Assembly (NCBI GenBank): GCA_003577005.1
Contig: QEUW01000510.1
Coordinates: 1 to 6,908 of the forward strand
DNA length: 6,908 bases
Source: Chloroflexota bacterium
GTDB taxonomy: Bacteria > Chloroflexota > Anaerolineae > Caldilineales > Caldilineaceae
Direction of reading: 5' to 3'
The translations under genes and the position numbers were made by a program. The notes below the pieces were generated by a model. That model was not told the origin of the DNA and made no database searches. It saw only the letters and a list, made by a program, of their open reading frames with translations. Positions 5,759 to 6,908 of the stretch are shown here, one piece after another; the first letter of the stretch is position 1; each line of letters opens with the position of its first letter.

Positions 5759-5817
5759 GACTGCCACAGCCAAGAGCACCAACTGTCACATTAAATGCAG
5801 ATAGAACACCTGCTCCA

Positions 5818-5846
5818 TTGACAGGTTGCCCAGGCGTGGGTACACT
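5818..5846 (+). promoter_or_regulatory. Sigma-70-type promoter for short RNA 1
   Basis: A perfect TTGACA (5818-5823), a 17-base spacer and TACACT (5841-5846, 4 of 6) point rightward, with a start near 5853. A second -10-like TACAAT lies at 5853-5858 but lacks a matching -35. It runs opposite to the initiator-like gene. Confidence 0.6.
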
Positions 5847-5919
5847 CCTTTTTACAATTTAGAGGCCGCACGGGAGATACAAAATCCCCCTCCCCACTCA
5901 AGGGGCTCTTGTGACAGAA

Positions 5920-5991
5920 GGTGCTGCGAACACCAACTGCCGGTGAGTATGCGGCTAAGCTTGCAATCGAAGGCTTTGGTGCTGCGAACAC
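5920..5991 (+). repeat. Direct repeat GGTGCTGCGAACAC, two copies
   Basis: The 14-mer is exact at 5920-5933 and 5978-5991, 58 bases apart start to start. Each copy can fold as a small hairpin with the identical 7-base loop CTGCGAA. The copies could be paired RNA loops or two binding sites for an initiator. Confidence 0.7.
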
Positions 5992-6006
5992 ACAAAGCCT
6001 TTTTTG
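5970..6006 (+). terminator. Strong intrinsic terminator of short RNA 1
   Basis: A perfect 9-bp stem AAGGCTTTG/CAAAGCCTT (5970-5978 and 5993-6001), extended by GTG/CAC with one bulged base, is followed by six T (6000-6005). There is no T-run on the opposite side, so it acts only rightward. Confidence 0.8.
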
Positions 6007-6013
6007 CTGCCTG

Positions 6014-6029
6014 TCAGGGATAACCCTGA
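6014..6029. repeat. Inverted repeat in the initiator upstream region
   Basis: TCAGGG-ATAA-CCCTGA is a perfect 6-bp inverted repeat with a 4-base centre. It lies between the two opposing terminators, where the leftward initiator promoter is expected, so it is a candidate operator or initiator site. Confidence 0.45.
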
Positions 6030-6058
6030 AACACAGCCACTTTAAGACGCCAACCAAC

Positions 6059-6101
6059 AAAAAACCCCGCCGGCTGCAGACCGTTAGCCTGAGCCGCGGG
6101 G
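6059..6101 (-). terminator. Strong intrinsic terminator, leftward
   Basis: On the minus strand CCCCGC pairs with GCGGGG (6101..6096 with 6070..6065) and GGCT with AGCC (6095..6092 with 6075..6072) around one bulged base, giving 10 bp, then six T (6064..6059). It would end transcripts of the leftward zinc-finger and membrane-protein pair and shield the initiator-like gene from them. Confidence 0.8.
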
Positions 6102-6151
6102 TAAATCGATGGGAGACTGGCCGAAGCGCTTAATCTGCGCCTCAAGTTTTC

Positions 6152-6180
6152 TTGACTAAAAGGGGAATACCCCCCATAAT
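6152..6180 (+). promoter_or_regulatory. Sigma-70-type promoter for short RNA 2 with dyad in the spacer
   Basis: TTGACT (6152-6157), a 17-base spacer and CATAAT (6175-6180) match 5 of 6 consensus bases in each box. The spacer holds GGGG-AATA-CCCC (6162-6173), an inverted repeat well placed for a regulator. Expected start is near 6187. Confidence 0.6.
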
Positions 6181-6186
6181 CTTAAA

Positions 6187-6263
6187 TGAAAGCGGAAATT
6201 TCCGCCGGCCAGCCCCTTGTGACTTAGCCCGCAAAAGCCCAGGTCACGGGGGTTTTCTTTTTG
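6187..6263 (+). ncRNA. Candidate short RNA 2, about 75 bases
   Basis: This is the stretch between a near-consensus promoter and an intrinsic terminator. The predicted RNA has two parts: a 5' hairpin formed by the 14-base palindrome GCGGAAATTTCCGC (6192-6205) and the terminator hairpin. An ATG at 6186-6188 starts a 13-codon frame (MKAEISAGQPLVT, stop 6225-6227) right at the expected first base, so a leaderless micropeptide cannot be excluded, although a frame this short is expected by chance. The RNA is antisense to the 3' untranslated part of the leftward zinc-finger transcript. Function is unknown. Confidence 0.45.
6213..6263 (+). terminator. Intrinsic terminator of short RNA 2
   Basis: CCCC (6213-6216) and GTGAC (6219-6223) pair with GTCACGGGG (6243-6251), with two unpaired T on the left side and a 19-base loop, followed by TTTTCTTTTT. 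The 9-bp stem and T-rich tail make a credible rightward terminator. Confidence 0.7.
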
Positions 6264-6323
6264 TTAGCTTCTCAAGTGCCTCGCATTATATTCCCGCTCA
6301 CCTCTGGTGTCGAACAAATGATC

Positions 6324-6349
6324 CGTTACGCTGACATATCAGCGTAACG
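6324..6349. repeat. 26-base dyad with 11-bp perfect arms
   Basis: CGTTACGCTGA (6324-6334) and TCAGCGTAACG (6339-6349) are exact inverted arms around CATA. The dyad covers the stop codon of the zinc-finger gene. No T-run follows on either strand, so it is not a standard terminator; a protein site or mRNA 3' stabiliser is more likely. Confidence 0.65.
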
Positions 6350-6494
6350 CCGCAAGCCGCTGCCTTTGCCGCTGCCGGTAGGCGGCTTGCTTGCAGGCTT
6401 CCGAACAGTACTGTCGACGCCGTGACCGGCCCGGGTAAATGGTCCGTTGACAAGTCGGATTGGCACACCGGATGGTCCGGTCGCCGGCCGACAT
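6339..6494 (-). CDS. 51-residue zinc-finger microprotein
   Basis: The short frame encodes a protein with two cysteine pairs, C10-x4-C15 and C30-x3-C34, the second in the context RRRQYCSEACKQAAYRQRQRQR. This matches the general form of small bacterial treble-clef or zinc-ribbon proteins that end in C-S-x-A-C-[KR]-Q-A-A-Y-R-x-R, and the basic tail suggests nucleic-acid binding. The ATG at 6494 has an AGGA about 10 bases upstream and lies 20 bases after the stop of the membrane-protein gene, so the two are probably cotranscribed. The stop codon is embedded in a 26-base dyad. A role in DNA or RNA binding is inferred from family form only. The gene is easily missed because of its length. Confidence 0.7.
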   Translation of the reverse strand: MSAGDRTIRCANPTCQRTIYPGRSRRRQYCSEACKQAAYRQRQRQRLAALR

Positions 6495-6514
6495 ATCAAC
6501 TTCATCCTGGCCTG

Positions 6515-6886
6515 TTAGCGGCCTCCTAAAAAATCCTCCGATCCCTGATGGTTCTTGGATGGTTCCAGGCTTGCAGCAGGCATCGCTAGTGCTGGATTTG
6601 CAGTGGTAGTGGTGGCCTCTCGGTTGGCGGCCAATTCCGCCACCAGCTGCATCAGCATATCGTCGGAAAGTTGATCGGATAGCTGGCCGCTGACTTGAGC
6701 ACGTTTGGTCCCTAACTTCTTGAGGGCCTCATCAAACACCTGGTCCATCTCAGCCCGCAATGCCATCTGCCGGCGAGCTTCTGGATGAAGCAGATGGAAG
6801 GCGATTACTGCTCCGACGTTGGCTACCGTCCAAATGGCAATCCCCCAAACAGCGTACTCGCCTAGGTTTTCCGGGGCTGTCACCAT
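6515..6886 (-). CDS. One-helix membrane protein of unknown function
   Basis: The 123-residue product starts with a short polar stretch, then one membrane segment at about residues 9-33 (EYAVWGIAIWTVANVGAVIAF), followed by a basic boundary (HPEARRQ) and a charged helical cytoplasmic part with coiled-coil character to about residue 90. A small internal repeat QLSDQLSD occurs, and the tail is Thr/Ala/Pro-rich and probably disordered. It ends 20 bases before the zinc-finger gene, same strand. The ATG at 6886 is the preferred start, but the frame stays open through an in-frame TTG at 6901 to the window edge, so the protein may begin earlier, outside the window. I do not recognise the family. A role in anchoring or conjugation-type assembly would be speculation. 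Confidence 0.6.
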   Translation of the reverse strand: MVTAPENLGEYAVWGIAIWTVANVGAVIAFHLLHPEARRQMALRAEMDQVFDEALKKLGTKRAQVSGQLSDQLSDDMLMQLVAELAANREATTTTANPALAMPAASLEPSKNHQGSEDFLGGR

Positions 6887-6908
6887 CGTCTGGCCACCCA
6901 AGAGGATC

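Larger units (their letters stand above)
5853..6006 (+). ncRNA. Candidate counter-transcribed RNA opposite the initiator leader
   Basis: A good promoter and a strong intrinsic terminator bracket about 150 bases with no believable protein frame. Predicted hairpins are CCCC/GGGG (5892-5895/5902-5905), GGTG-CTGCGAA-CACC (5920-5934), and the terminator stem, which presents the same GTG-CTGCGAA-CAC tip. The RNA is antisense to the region upstream of the leftward initiator-like gene. Because a minus-strand terminator at 6101..6059 should stop transcripts from the right, the initiator promoter probably lies to its left, and the leader would then be complementary to this RNA. That arrangement is the standard one for copy-number control by counter-transcribed RNA. 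Transcription and function are inferred, and I could not identify the initiator promoter. Confidence 0.5.

Noticed and set aside
5900..6000. CRISPR-like repeat pair GGTGCTGCGAACAC
   Set aside because: There are only two copies, both folding as hairpin tips within one predicted RNA, with no cas genes and no regular spacer series.
5791..6060. 89-codon minus-strand frame in the initiator upstream region
   Set aside because: It starts with TTG, lacks a ribosome binding site, and overlaps the promoter, hairpins and terminator of the candidate short RNA; the translation is cysteine-rich without a recognisable pattern.
6324..6349. dif or XerCD-type recombination site
   Set aside because: Such sites have two 11-base arms around a 6-base centre and are imperfect; this dyad has a 4-base centre and perfect arms without dif sequence.

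Overview
The window looks like the backbone of a small plasmid, or an integrated plasmid-like element, of moderate to high G+C. It carries a partition operon with a Soj/ParA ATPase and two ribbon-helix-helix proteins, a replication-initiator-like DNA-binding gene, and intergenic regions packed with promoters, hairpins and intrinsic terminators. There is no rRNA, tRNA, insertion sequence or CRISPR array. The host cannot be fixed from the sequence. Several unrecognised proteins have the feel of Chloroflexota accessory genes, but that is an impression, not a result. Nothing here shows whether the molecule is circular.

Layout, left to right. Positions 1-640 hold no believable gene. About 250-637 is rich in inverted repeats and has a good minus-strand promoter (673..644) pointing into it, so I propose a structured RNA there. 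Positions 691-1050 hold GTAC-centred repeats lying downstream of and inside a ParB-like ribbon-helix-helix gene, a candidate centromere. The partition operon runs leftward as RHH (1973..1815), parA (1811..1047), RHH (1050..751), with a consensus -35 and a palindrome at its head. Two leftward genes of unknown function follow (3502..3119 and 3082..2171).

Next comes a short plus-strand WGR-domain gene (3607-3831). Its stop codon overlaps that of a convergent, AT-richer gene (4568..3828) carrying an RNxxxH motif like that of HEPN ribonucleases. A leftward replication-initiator-like gene (5758..4829) overlaps a 65-codon gene (4839..4642) that may be its own displaced C-terminus. Positions 5783-6338 hold no protein gene but contain two plus-strand promoter-terminator pairs, each predicting a short RNA, and a strong minus-strand terminator. 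At the right end a leftward pair encodes a 51-residue zinc-finger microprotein and a one-helix membrane protein.

Working model: the initiator-like gene replicates the element. The first short RNA, transcribed opposite to the initiator leader, would limit its expression as a counter-transcribed RNA. RHH-ParA-RHH would segregate copies using the GTAC repeats. The HEPN-like, WGR and unknown genes are cargo. The three RNA candidates are the most novel part; each rests on sequence signals alone.
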